64,000 nt of DNA, from the NCBI GenBank assembly GCA_013397435.1, contig VZRG01000160.1, positions 1-64,000 on the forward strand. The letters run 5' to 3'. Below, in pieces: positions 46,301-58,545 of this stretch. This DNA is from Erythrocercus mccallii. Taxonomy: Eukaryota; Chordata; Aves; Passeriformes; Dicruridae. The notes beneath the pieces are model-generated. The model did not search any database and was not told where the DNA came from. It worked only from the letters and a program-made list of their open reading frames with translations. The position numbers and the translations under genes are program-made. Positions within the stretch are counted from its first letter, which is position 1, and each line of letters starts with the position of its first letter.

Positions 46301-49300
46301 GCTGAACCACTTGGTGGTGTTGGGTTCCTACACTGTAAGAGTCTAGCAGGGGCTGTGGGTTCAAATGTTGGTGGGAGGGCTTCAACAAAACCTGCTGGAT
46401 GGAGCCAGGGAAGAGCCACAAGTTGGTTGTTTCTGGATCCTCCTTGGCTGCAAGCACATAAGAGTTGTTTTTCTCTATCAAGGCTGAGACACCTCTGCTT
46501 GTAGAAGGAACAAGAATTACGGATACTTGTATTGAGATTCATCTCATCTACCTTTAGGCATTTGTCCCATGAATCTCTATATACAAGCTGGTTACATCAG
46601 GATCCCATTGATGAAAAATAGGCCCTGTTGGGATGTAATTCATCAGGCTGATGTTTTCAGCATCTTAGGAGCTTTTTAAAATTTTACTGTGAGCCTCCTC
46701 TATGTTAGTATGTTTATTTGCCATGCCTAATTATTGTAGTCTTCTGATAAAGCTGCAATAAGAACACTGTCCTTCCTTTTTAAAAATTAATTTCTCCAGG
46801 TATCTGTTTCATAAAAGAGTAGTAAAGAGGAAAAAAGATTTAATGTTTATCTCTTTTGAAATGCCAGGAAATAAAGAAGGGACATAGAGCTGAATTTAGA
46901 TGGATCCATAGGGTCCATATATTTGTGACCTGACACACATTTGCTCATTAATACCTCTTCAACATTCAATAAAGTAGAATAAAGGCTTTTATTTTATTAA
47001 ATATTAATTAACCTTTTAATATTTTTAGGGAAGGCTATAGGAGTAAAGCATTGATAGAGGGAGATAACTGAAGGGATAACAGTAAAAGAGACACAATTTC
47101 CCTGATTTCTAGCAAAACTCTCCTGGCTTTGTGCTACCACTTTATCTAATTATATCTGATTTTTTTCAACAACAAAACATGTAGAGAAAGAAAAAGAGAA
47201 GAAATCACAAACAGCTTGGCTCTTTGGAAAAAAAAATTGTCACTGAAAGCAATTTTCCCCCCTCTTTGTTTACTGGTGAAGGTGAAGCAGTAACTCAACA
47301 TGCAGGTACAGACGTGATAATTTACTTGTCAGTTAGGCGGTGGAAAAATCATTCTTAATGATAATTGTTGTATTAAGGTATTTTTTTTCTTCCTCTTTCT
47401 TTCTTAAACATGAAGGCAGCTGACTACTCTTTTTCAACAGTGCACTCTACTGTTATTTATTCTTGGCCCTTATCACCCTACATGTATTTTTTCACCCATC
47501 AGAGTCAGAGAGGGATATATTGTGTTTTATCATTCAGCACAAAGGCTATCTGTGGTCCTGGGTCTGGTCTTCTGTATCCATTTGGCAATGCTATTCACAG
47601 TTGTTAAGGATGTGCAGATAGAAAAGGTACCTATGATTTGGTTTAATTCACCTGTTGGCAGAATCAACTCTTACTTTTCTTTAGATGGCTATTTCTCAGA
47701 TGCAGTAGATCATAATCTTAATCAGTGATTTTAAAGTATCTTTAGCACATCTGTTGAACTTGTATACATAATGAATTTAAGTGATTTAGTTATGTATTTT
47801 AAGCATTCAAAATAAAAGGGGAGCTACTTCTTTGGAAAGATAGTGGTTATTTAATTCAATTGGCTGGAGGAAAAATGCATCTTGTTTTTTGTTTGTTTGC
47901 AGTGATGGGGATGGTATGCAGTTGACATAAATGGGAATCATGTAAATTAATTTGTTTTGAAAACCTTCACCCTGAAAATTCAGATGATGCAACAGTAATG
48001 GAATGAGGTATCAAGTAACCATCCCAGTTGAGAACACAGTGAAATGACAGGAGACTAAGTAAAGATTGCAGCTGTCATAAGTAGTAAAAGCTGTATCTAC
48101 TAAGGAGAAGAACATGCAGTTACAACAGAGATGTGTTTTCTTCACTTCTAATTAAGCAAATAAACTAAAATAGAAAGGAACCTTGTGTCATATATCAGTG
48201 CATGCAGGCAGCAATGTGAACAGGATCCTGGCCTTCTGGCTTGGCTTCTTTCCATAACTCTGATGTGTAAAGTCCATGTCCATGAAGAATTCAAGTCCCA
48301 AACAAGATTTCTTAGTAAAACATCTGTGAAGGATAGGACTTGAGGTTATGGACTTTTAGCAAGGGAGATGCCATCAGCAGCAACTTGTCATGAACTTATA
48401 TCTTTGCCAGACCCTCTACAACCCATCACCTGAGTGCACGTCAAGTTACAATGCAACTATCCACCTCCATCTACTGCAGCCCCATTGCAGATGAAACATG
48501 CAGAACCAACAATTATAATGTGGCTACAAGTAAGATTTACACCAGGAGATAAGAATGGAAAGAAAGATGTGCTGCAGGGAAGGGAAGATGAAAGATTAAG
48601 CTGGATGTCAGTTTTCTGCTCCTACTGCTACCAGTGAGTTGGGCAGCAAAAGGGCTTAGCATGCTGCTCTCCCACAGCAGCAGCTACCACCCCAGAAACA
48701 ATACTTGCCTCAAAAGTAGTAAAAAGCCTGGTCCTTCAGGCCTATAGTGTAGCTCATGAAGTAAGGAAGGGTCACAACAATCTGCCATCCTCAGCAGTTT
48801 GCTTTCTTATCTAACCAGATCCCTTGGTCCCAGCATGGTCAGATTGCAGATCTGTCCTGCCCAAAATGAGCAGTTTGCCTGATGTCGCATAGTCAACATC
48901 ACTATTTAGTCAAATTTTGATGATACTGGAGTTTTGATAAGGCTGGAGTTTCCTTTTTTCTCCTTGTCTGCCTTGTGACATAGTAGAGCCCTTCAGAATG
49001 TATTAGCCCTCAAAGCGAGACCTTCACAGAAAGAAAGGCAAAAACAATTTCCAAAATTTGGTAGTAATAAATAATTTCTTTATTAAATATATGATAGGAA
49101 TTCCATTTCCTTTTTACTGCTCCCTTTTGTGTCTCTAAATCCACTTTATAAAAAGTTTTGCAGCAAAAACCATTTACAATCAAGGCAGTCTTTGTGGATT
49201 AGGATATTTTAAGCATCATTTTTCCTTTTCCACCAACAGAGGGAGTACAGTTATCTTTCCCCTCCAGAGCTTTTGGCCATAAGGCTTAGTTATGAGAGAC

Positions 49301-52300
49301 CAGTAACTTCACTGTGGGTGTTACACGTGTTAGGGCAGGAGGTCTGTCAGGTCTTGGTTTGCAATCTTTAGAAAATCATGGTGCAGTATAAACCAGATCA
49401 GACTGTGTAAGATTAAATCAGAATATCTGATACTGTGCGCAGAATGGATGTTGCACCAATTATGAGATCCACATCAAAATTTTGCAATGTGATGCACTCA
49501 CTTAAGGACTCATGATGAGATCTGTTAATTGCATTATATTATCTACTTGTAACTGTACCATTACTGCATGTCAGCACCACTCCTGACAGGGCTGGCTTGA
49601 GGGGTTTTTACTGCCGTAGGCAAACTGGAAAGTGTGTGCCACTCTTAGCCACATTTACTTCCAGAGTAAACAGTCAAAACAGTCACTTGTATCTAGGTCT
49701 CAATTTCAAATTATACACCGGTGACTTATTTTAGTAATTAGGGCCATATTATCTATTCCAACAGCCAGAAGATGTTTTATGAAGAGGAGTCTTCATAAGA
49801 GTAGTTACATTTCTTTCTTGGTTTCTCCTAGACTATGAAGTACTTGTGCAATTGCATTGCCTAGTGAGAATTTGGGAAATGCAAAAAAGCATGAGGCTGG
49901 GAAAAAACATATATTTATTGCCCAAGGCCATATGCTCTTTGAGGCATCAAAACCTGGCTGACCTGAAGGGAAATGCCTGAAAATTTAATATTGGGTATGC
50001 TTTCTACCCTAAATTCTTCTCTGTGTCCTTTTGTGTCTTGTATTGCTCCCAAATTACTATTAGACCTCTCCAAATTCCTTCTAATAAAAATTATGCTTCT
50101 ATGTACTATTGCTCTTCATCATATACTTGCATTTTGCCATTGTTTTGATTTGAAATCCTAGTGTGCCCTAGAGAACCAGCCCCTCCTTTCTTGCACAAAG
50201 CTACCTCATGCTGCCAACTCACCAGTGCCCCTGAGAAGAGGGCACTTGTGTTGGCTGGGCAGCTTTACTCTGCAGTCTTGGTCTTGGTGTTAAACTTGCT
50301 GTTCCACCCTTCTGGCTGTATGGGAGATGCCTCTGAAATCCAACGAGCTGCAGTTGACCATAAGGTTCTTTTGGTTACTGCACATAAGGAAATGCAGATT
50401 TGTTGGCTCTATGCATGTAAGCTTTATGTCCTGCTGAGTTTCCCTCTAGATATCAAGCTGTGTGTGAGAGGAGGTTGGTATGCCCTTGTCTTCTGTCCTG
50501 CTCTCAGTTTTGTTGCTTGCTACATGGAGAGTGTGAGGAAATATGGATGGAGGCAATGTCTTATGGTAAAAATCAGAATCCATGTATGTGGAGTGAATTG
50601 TTTTTAATACAAGCTGAGTTATAGCTGAGTTGGAATCAGATTACTTGATATAGCTAAAAACTCAGGACTTTCTAACCTGTTGTTCTCCTCTGCAGTCAAA
50701 ATATCTAAATTTATTGTAAGTCAGAGATTTGAAACCATCAGTTTGTACATAATGCAATACTTTCTGTAGTACTTTAATTGAAATTAATTATTTCTGCAAT
50801 CCCAGGTTGAAATACTTCATCTTGGTGTACTGAATCAAGTTGAAGTATTTGATGCATAGTAACTCTTCAGCTTCCAAAGGAAAGCTTTATGGGCATTGTA
50901 CTTTGCTTGTCATATTTTACTCTGCCTTACAGGAAAGGCTAATTTGCTGTAGTATATTTGCCATCAGCCTTGCAAATCATGAGATTCAGTTTGCTACATG
51001 ACTTGCCCATAGGGGAAGATACATAGCATCACAGCCAGCCCAGGAAGTCCATGAGAAATCATGGAGTTAGGTAGCATCTGCATCACAGTCCCAGTGGAAT
51101 TCTCATGAGGTGGTGAGCAGATGCAACTTGACATCAGTATATTCAAATGAAACATTTCTGCTCAATAAATCAAAGCATTTTGATTGAGTGGGACCACCCT
51201 GGAACAAATAACATTGTTTTCATTTTCCCAGGTTTGGTAGAGTAATTTTTTCCTGAGCAGTTAGCATAAATCACTTAACAAAAAATCTTCCTGATAATGC
51301 TAATATTTCCACTACAAAAGAGCATGTACAAATGTTTGTGTGCATACACAGATACTTATAAGTGTATCTATATATGTACCTATAAACTGAAGGAAGTTTG
51401 CATGTGTTTCTCCTTATTTTCATTTACCTGGCTTGGTTGCCTGCATTTTAGAAATGAAGGAGAGGTGTGACCCCAGAAATTAAACTTGTTGTGTTAGACA
51501 AAGGGGTTACTGTGCTTAAGAACATCAACTTCTTTCTATTTCCCTTCATTTTTTTTGCAATTATGACTGTGTCACCTTGAAAAGTGAGTTGATTATATGA
51601 TACAAAATATGTGTTAGAGAGTGCTTGGTCTGAAGGACTGCCTGGCTCAAGGGATCAGTAATCTAATGTGGGACCTTTCACCCCTTAGCCACTGGTCTGA
51701 CTCTGGCAAAGGTGAGTAATAAAAACACAAGTCTCTCTGCAGCTGGCAGCCATTTGGATGAACAAATAAACTGAGCTGATAATGTCAATATAATTTGGCA
51801 AAAAAAAAAAATCCCACATCTGTGCAATAATTAGCATGCTTTTGGGGTATCTCAGCAAACAGAGAAAAATCTGAAAGGGCATGAGGATTGAAAATAGCAA
51901 TGTGTCATGTTTCTGTAATATTTCCCACCCTGAATTATACCAAAGCATTTTATAATTTATTAGCTTTGGTCATGTTCCAGTGCATATCTCCCTGCAAATT
52001 CAAGACACTGGGGTCTGTTTAAATCTGATCATCCACTCTACTGGATAAGGACACTGCGAACACTGAATTTGTTTGTATTTAAAATTTCCTAAAGAGGGAG
52101 TTCTGGGGCTCTGCTTGAAATACAAGAACACAGGGGAGCAAGGCACTGAACTGGCTCCAGGACTCCCTGCCTATAGTTACTTGGCAACATGGCCCTGGCT
52201 CTCCCTCCTCGCCACAGTCCCCAGGACCTGATTTTGGTTGGGGTTAATTAGATGTTGCTCAGTGCATTCCCTGGCTAAGGCTAAAGTCTTCTGGGAGCTT

Positions 52301-55300
52301 TCTTGTGGCCTAAGGCTGAACTCACAATAACTATGCTAATGAATTAATGGGAACAAGCAGGAAAAGGGTGAGTTACAGAAAGCTATCTGTGTTTTTAACC
52401 CCTGTATGAGCTGGTACTAAAATAGGGCTGGCAAAATCTGAAGCCTTTCTGGACATTAGCTGGCTTCCTGCAGACCCATCTGGATGTCTGCATTGCACTC
52501 CCCAGCACACTGGGTCCAGCAACATGGTGCGGAGGCACCCAAAGCTGTCTCTGGAAGCTGTACAGAGGTATTTTTGCAGAGCTTAAGCTAATAAGCTCTG
52601 CCAGACCTGGGCTAGCCTGCACAGAGCCAGTATGGATGTCTGCATTTGAGGCACTGTTTATCAGCAAACCGGATAATCTGCCAGGGATAATGGAGAGCTG
52701 ACTATATATTGAATGTTTGTTTGCAAGGAAAATTACGTGTTAGGATTTTGACTCTAAAGAATCAGTGGATTAAAGTCAGACAGCTGACAAGATTTCTGCA
52801 CCTATCTGTCTGCTGGCCTCCTTCTCAGAGGTTGCTGCCCCTGTGACAGGGGTGGCTTAAAAGCTCACAAAGCAGCTTCTAAGTAGTTTATAACATGTTG
52901 TGGGAAGGTTTTTTTTCTGAAATGATAGAAGTGATAAACAGTATTTGTGGTAGGACTTTCAATAATCCAGGAGACTGATTCAGACACCTTGTACCCTTTC
53001 CATTCTGTTTTCTGCTGGTATGTCAGGTTTTAATTGAGTTGCTGGAGAGGGAACTTGTTCTGGCTGCATTCACTCCACAAATGCTTAACTGTAGCTGCAG
53101 AGAGGATGATGAACATCCTCTTACATCCACCCCAAACTTTGATTGTTTCAGAGCTGTCTGGATGAATGCATCACAGGTTTCATATTTGTGATGTCACATG
53201 AGCTTCAAGAGAAGAACCATCAAAATACAACACACAGGCAGAGCTTTGGAGTTGTAACTGAGACATAACAAAGTTGCAAGGATAAGAGAAGAAACTAGGA
53301 AGACCAGCTTCAAATATTCCGTCTTGGATGTTTTAAAGTAATAGACACAACTAAGAGCAAGTGCACATTTTCTTTTATATGTGGTTGTGTAAGCATCCTA
53401 GAAGGCCCAGAAAAAGTAACATTTAAATTCAGTAAAGAAAGCAACATGCTGGAATTATAATATACACTGAAGGTCCCTATTGGTGTGATATGGTAGTCAG
53501 GAAAGATCAGATATTTAAATGTAGGAGAACCAATTAGCTGACAACATGTACAAAAAATAGTAAATTATAATTTTATTCTATTTAAATATGTGTATGTATA
53601 TATATGGAGTTATATTTTCTCAGCAAAAAGCGAAAACTTAAGCCTAAAAGTCTGTCACATCAGTTCTCAGACCTTTTGTGCTTTTAAAAAGCAGGTGGAA
53701 TTATTTTGCACAGCTCTTGCTGGGTGATGCCTCTCAGTCTGTGCTGCCGGTCATAGCAAAAGATTAGGTATGAATTTTTATGGCAGACGTGTCTGTGCTA
53801 CAATCCATCTCCACATCATCTGAATGCAAGATTCTGCACCTATTTTTCAGTGGAGATGCATTTTATGCTGTAATGTTTTATTTGTTTTTCTACTGAAGGA
53901 AATGCAGATTTTTCACCAGGCTTTAAGGTGGCAAATACCGGTGCTTGCAGTAGGGTCCCAGATTGTACTGTTGTCTGTTTGTCCTCTCCAGGCTTCCTGA
54001 ACTAAGCAGGAATACTTGCATCCCTTTTGCATGCTGTTAAAGTCATGGTGTCTTTCTACCTCTGCATGACTTACATGACACAATTAATTTTGTATTTTCA
54101 TCTGTGAAAGATCTAATTCTAGGTATCCATTTTCTATTTCCCTTTTTTAATAATGCAACCTGGGAAAGAAGACATGAGAATGTAAATTGCCTTGGAAAAT
54201 GTTTTAGTATATGTGTCATGCATATCATGTGACTGAATTTTTTGTCTATTTGCAGCTTTCATATTTACATGAAATTTCAACATTAAGGAGCTGATTCTGG
54301 CAAATACCAGGGCCCTTCAGGAGTACTCTAATGACAACTCATGTTACAATCCCTTCACTATGAGAAAAGTTTAAATGGTCCTATAATAAACAAAAATGTT
54401 GCTCAAATGTTGGTGTAGATGAAGAAAAAATACAGTGTTGGTTTGATAGCTACATTTTCTTCAAGGGTATGTATCCTTCAAAGGATGTATAAAAACCCAT
54501 TGATAACTGAGAGGCAGCAGAGTTCATGTTATTTGGCTTTAACTAGTGTGCCAAACCTGGTATGTATTTATTAAGCTATCACAGACACAGTTTTCATACT
54601 ACTTAATTCCAGATGTTGAAGTATGGACACTCCTCCAACGCTGAAGTGCTCATCAGGCTCAAGCCCCCATTGTGCTCTGCTGTGTACAAACTTGAAGCAG
54701 TTCCATGTGTTATTCCCAAAAGTGCTTTGGGGTGTCTAGTGGGTCGTGTTTCCTGGAATTAATGGTTGGGATGCTGGACCCCAAACATTTCCCTTTGGCA
54801 GATATCAGTTTTCATGTTAATGAGCTTGTTAAGGCCCTTATAACCAAAACATTAAGGAAGATGATCTCCATATGAAAAAACTATATTAATAATTTTATTA
54901 TATGCTATGTAAACATTTTCAGGATATAGAAGAATCATCACTAAAAAAACCACCTTAATTAATTAGGAATATCACATTCTCAATAAAATTACAATGGCAT
55001 ATAAAGTATTGGAATTCATAGAGCAGGATTTCATATATTTTTCTCCATTATGGCAGCCACAGCAAAAGTCTGTTACCTACAACTCTTTTCTATAGCAGTC
55101 TGGGCTCATCCACTCTGCAGAAAGATCCTCTTAGAAGGTGCCCTAAGGGATCACCTTAAGCTTCTATACAGAAATGAGCTTTGTCTTGGTCTTAGGCCAA
55201 CCCCAAGGACAGTCTTGCTGGCATTTAACACAGAGAGGAGCTTCTTCAGACTCCATGACTTCCTGCTTGGTAATATAGATAAAGTCAATACGTTTTACAG

Positions 55301-57879
55301 GATCTGAGCATTTATTAAGAGCTGCTGTGGCCCAAATATGCCTTTAATGCAACAGTTAAACAAGACATATGAATGGAGAAAATAACCACTGGATTCAGTG
55401 AAGATTGTTTCAGTCTCCTGAGGTTTCAATGTAAATATGGTATGTTCAACCCTGTTGCTATGAAGTGAAATAGTCTGTGCATTATTTGTCTGAAGCAATC
55501 TATGATTACTCTGATGTTGTTCTGCAGAATCTTGGCTTCAAAGATAAATATGAGGACAGTTGTGCAAGTTGTGTTCAGCCTCATCACTGAATTCGTCACT
55601 TAATAAGTGAAACAGTTTATCATATCTATATAGGGATTTTTCTGTTATATTCCTGCAAAAATTCACAAATGGGCATCATAGTTTTATTACGATATGATAA
55701 GAAATTCTCTGCTACCCAGTGCACTTTTAGATTTTCAAAAGGCATGGATTTTGATCAAAGTGAGTTGTGCACAGAAATGAGGTGTATAAAATGAGGAGAA
55801 CCCATGTCAGATACGGAGCAAACAGAAACTAGAGTCTCCACCAGCTAATTACTGTTTGTTTTTAAACAAGAGCCTTGACCTATTTTGATCAATCCTCTAG
55901 TGTTTTTTCTTGAGGTCCAGAAGTTCAAATATGCTAAATACCAGACTGCCCCCAAAAATGTCATTCTGGGATTCTGGGTACTAGGGATGCACTCAAAATT
56001 TAGAGCCCTGAGCTGAAGATGAGAAGTTTAAAACCAGTCAGAAAAATATTCCCCAGTCCTACCTGTACTTTAATTTTACTGCACTATGGAACAGAAATAT
56101 GGGGGAAAATTCCATATCTATATTCACATGTCAGGTGGAAATTTTGTACTGTAGCCACAGCCATGTGGTTATTCACAAAAGCAAAATTCATACTTAGGAA
56201 AATATGAAGAATCCACTGTGAGATAGGAGTGAACAATATGGAGAAACATTGCATCCTTTTTTCTTTTAGGAGTTATTCCTATTACTACTATTTTAAATCT
56301 ATTCTAGGCAATGATTAATGAAGAAAATTTGAAATAAGAAAAGAATAATGATAAACTGTAGTTCTGTTGCAACACAATTCAAACTAAAATCTGTGTTTGC
56401 AACAGTTTATCCATATATTTATTCAAATATATGAAAATTTATGCAAATTTCCACCCCATTGTTTTGTGGTTAGGTATACTACAAGGGATCTTTCAGGCTA
56501 TGCAGCTTCCCTAGCTAACAACTCTCACTGTCTTCTATTGTAATAAGATTCAAACAACAACTGATCTGGAATTCTAAAACTGAAGAAAGCAAGCAAAGGT
56601 GAAGTAATATTATCGAGGATCTTAAAAGAAAATGGAAGAGCTACCCATTCTTACAGGTGCTTTATATAACAAAATGCTTTTAGCTCATTTTTTAGCTTCT
56701 TGTGTCCATGCAGTTAGGCATTTAATTACCTGTTTACCAGCTTACATCTTAGACATTCAGCACTCAATAAATTGGTGGTTGCATTCAGATGAAATTATCA
56801 CCACTCTAAATAATACTTACATTTATTGCAAATCTCAAATGACCCTTTTTAAAAATTGTAAGCTTCTAAAGTACATCCTTTCTCCTAAAGACATAATAAA
56901 TCACTTAAGCACCCCACCCGTTCTACTGAAGAGGCATCTGATTAACAATCTTTTTCTAATAGAGGTAAGAACCTGGGAGGGTCAAAAATGAAATCTAAAT
57001 ATCTCTTTTCACAGCTATTTGGGAAAGAATCTGTGTAGTAGTTTGATCTGTATCTGCACTTGGATTGAGCAATTGTGTTCAGGCAGAGAATTGCCTGGCA
57101 TTATCTTATGACTCACTTGACAGAGCTTACCCCTACTTTTCATTACCTGAGAAGAGATCATTACAAAACATACAAGTAGTATAATTTTATAGCAATCTAT
57201 TTTGAACTAGCAAATTAAATGGGAAGAAGAGATGAAATGGAATGCAGCAAGCATAATGCTATGAATTGTGTTTTAAAGAAATAGGAGTTTAGCAGAAGTG
57301 TGGAAGAAAGACTGGGTTAGGGACCAGGAGCTTTTTCACTATCTTGTGACATGGCAGAACTAACTGCACAAACCATGTGGGAGCACCTTCTCACTGAAAA
57401 AGGGTGAATATATGTGGGTGTCACAGGTGTGACACCCTTCAGATGTAAAGGGTAATATGTGCCAGATAACTGCGTGTATGTGTGTATGTTTCAGCACAAG
57501 TCCAAAATCGTTGTTGAGGTTTCAAACTGAAGCCTGCTGCTTGCTAACTGCAACTAATACAAGTTGGCTCTAAATTTTCCTACAACTTGGACTAAATAGC
57601 AGTGAAGTGTCTTGAGCCCTCTGGTTACCAAAGAGACATGTCAGGACCAACAACTAGAATAATAATAATAATCATGTTTCTGCGTGTAAACTAGATAGGG
57701 AGAACCCTGAGCTTGGGATGACTGTAAAAAAAGGAAGCTGAAACACTAGGGTTTCCAAAGAGAAAAAGCGGGTTTGGAGAGAAGAAAGAGGACCAGGAAA
57801 GAAGATGGGGAGAATCCTGACTGGGGGAAGGGTGCTGGTAGTCAGAGAGATGCACAGAGATGGAAACTAGCAGGTGCTC
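40313..57879. other. Long unique non-coding stretch, no gene recognised
   Basis: About 17.5 kb without a recognised transposon or exon, the least repeat-rich part of the window. Frames of 85-151 codons (for example 46049-46504, 50161-50607, 55050-55307, 56632-56991) show no domain, and frames on the other strand often overlap them. Several CpG-retaining or homeodomain-motif-rich segments (43281-43436, 47311-47371, 52333-52350) and a small palindrome (57416-57437) are treated as findings. GC-richer unexplained patches lie at about 46040-46510 and 52100-52660. Confidence 0.5.
57416..57437. repeat. Perfect 9-bp inverted repeat containing an AGGTGTGA core
   Basis: GGGTGTCAC (57416-57424) and GTGACACCC (57429-57437) pair perfectly around AGGT. 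The central AGGTGTGA resembles a T-box half-site, and CAGGTG is an E-box. Whether any factor binds here is unknown. Confidence 0.7.
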
Positions 57880-57885
57880 AGGGAC
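57880..57885. repeat. Left target-site duplication AGGGAC
   Basis: Matches 58540-58545 exactly and abuts the LTR terminus TGTGG. Confidence 0.9.
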
Positions 57886-58539
57886 TGTGGCCGCTCTTGG
57901 CTGCCAGCTAGCTCCGACTCCTCAGGGGGCAGCCACAGGAGCAGCAGGGTCAGACCTGCTCGTGGGTTCTTGTGACAGCAACACCTTCGAACTGGCCCAG
58001 AATAACTCGTAGGAGGGGAAGAGAAACTTGGACTCTCTGAGTGTTTCGAATAAGGGAAGCTTTATTCGCCTGGACGCCCACAAGTGGGAGACCAGAACTC
58101 AAAGAGCAACAGGCAACCAAAACAGAGGGTATTTAACAACCTGGTACAGGGGCGGAGAGCAGGGGACAACCAACGGGCAGAGGGATTAGGGGATGACATA
58201 AGGGGGTGGCTACAGCCTTGACCAATCCCAGGACTGGGGGAATGGGGTGATATGGGGTGACCTCCTGCCGGCCAATCACCCGGCCTATCGCCTCATGACC
58301 AGGGGCCAATGGGACGACAGGGCCAGATGACAGACAGACAGGGGCACATGGACAGGGGCGGGAAACGTGAGGGGGTGAAGTAAACAACTGAGGACTGAGA
58401 ACTGGCTGAGAACTGGCGCTGCGAACATAGGGTTACATACAACTCATTGCATAAATGAACATGAAACTTACAGAAAAACTGGGGAACTTAAAAACACAGA
58501 ACGTTCTAACAAAAATGAACCAAAACCCACACCACAACA
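57886..58539 (-). mobile_element. Solo ERV LTR (class II-like), minus strand, 6-bp TSD
   Basis: A 654-bp LTR beginning TGTGGCCGC and ending CACCACAACA on the plus strand. It is flanked by the perfect hexamer AGGGAC (57880-57885 and 58540-58545). It is clearly GC-richer than its surroundings, with many CpGs. On the minus strand a TATA-like GTTAAATACC (complement of about 58129-58138) precedes a poly(A) signal AATAAA (complement of 58061-58066) by about 65 bases. The U3 contains CCAAT-like boxes (plus ccaatggg, ccaatcac, ccaatccc at 58210-58315). Intact ends, intact duplication and retained CpGs suggest a rather young insertion. No internal viral sequence remains. Confidence 0.93.
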
Positions 58540-58545
58540 AGGGAC
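58540..58545. repeat. Right target-site duplication AGGGAC
   Basis: Matches 57880-57885 exactly and abuts the LTR terminus ACAACA. Confidence 0.9.

Noticed and set aside
46049..46504. 151-codon plus frame in a GC-richer patch
   Set aside because: No domain, no signal of coding periodicity that I can see, and two frames of 100-129 codons overlap it on the other strand.
50161..50607. 148-codon plus frame with hydrophobic stretches
   Set aside because: No family resemblance. The hydrophobic look is expected from T-rich DNA, and there are no clear splice sites or a context suggesting an exon.
55050..55307. 85-codon frame starting MAATAKV
   Set aside because: It looks somewhat protein-like but has no recognised family and no supporting exon neighbours. 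Left as unsupported.
56632..56991. 119-codon frame in AT-rich DNA
   Set aside because: A few frames of this length are expected by chance in 64 kb searched in six frames; the composition is I/L/N/K-rich as in random AT-rich translation.
57964..58434. LTR bounded by TGTGACAGC (57971) and GCGAACA (58427) with GGGTT repeats outside
   Set aside because: The GGGTT copies are offset two bases from the TG/CA ends. A larger element with perfect AGGGAC repeats and proper termini (57886-58539) explains the region better.
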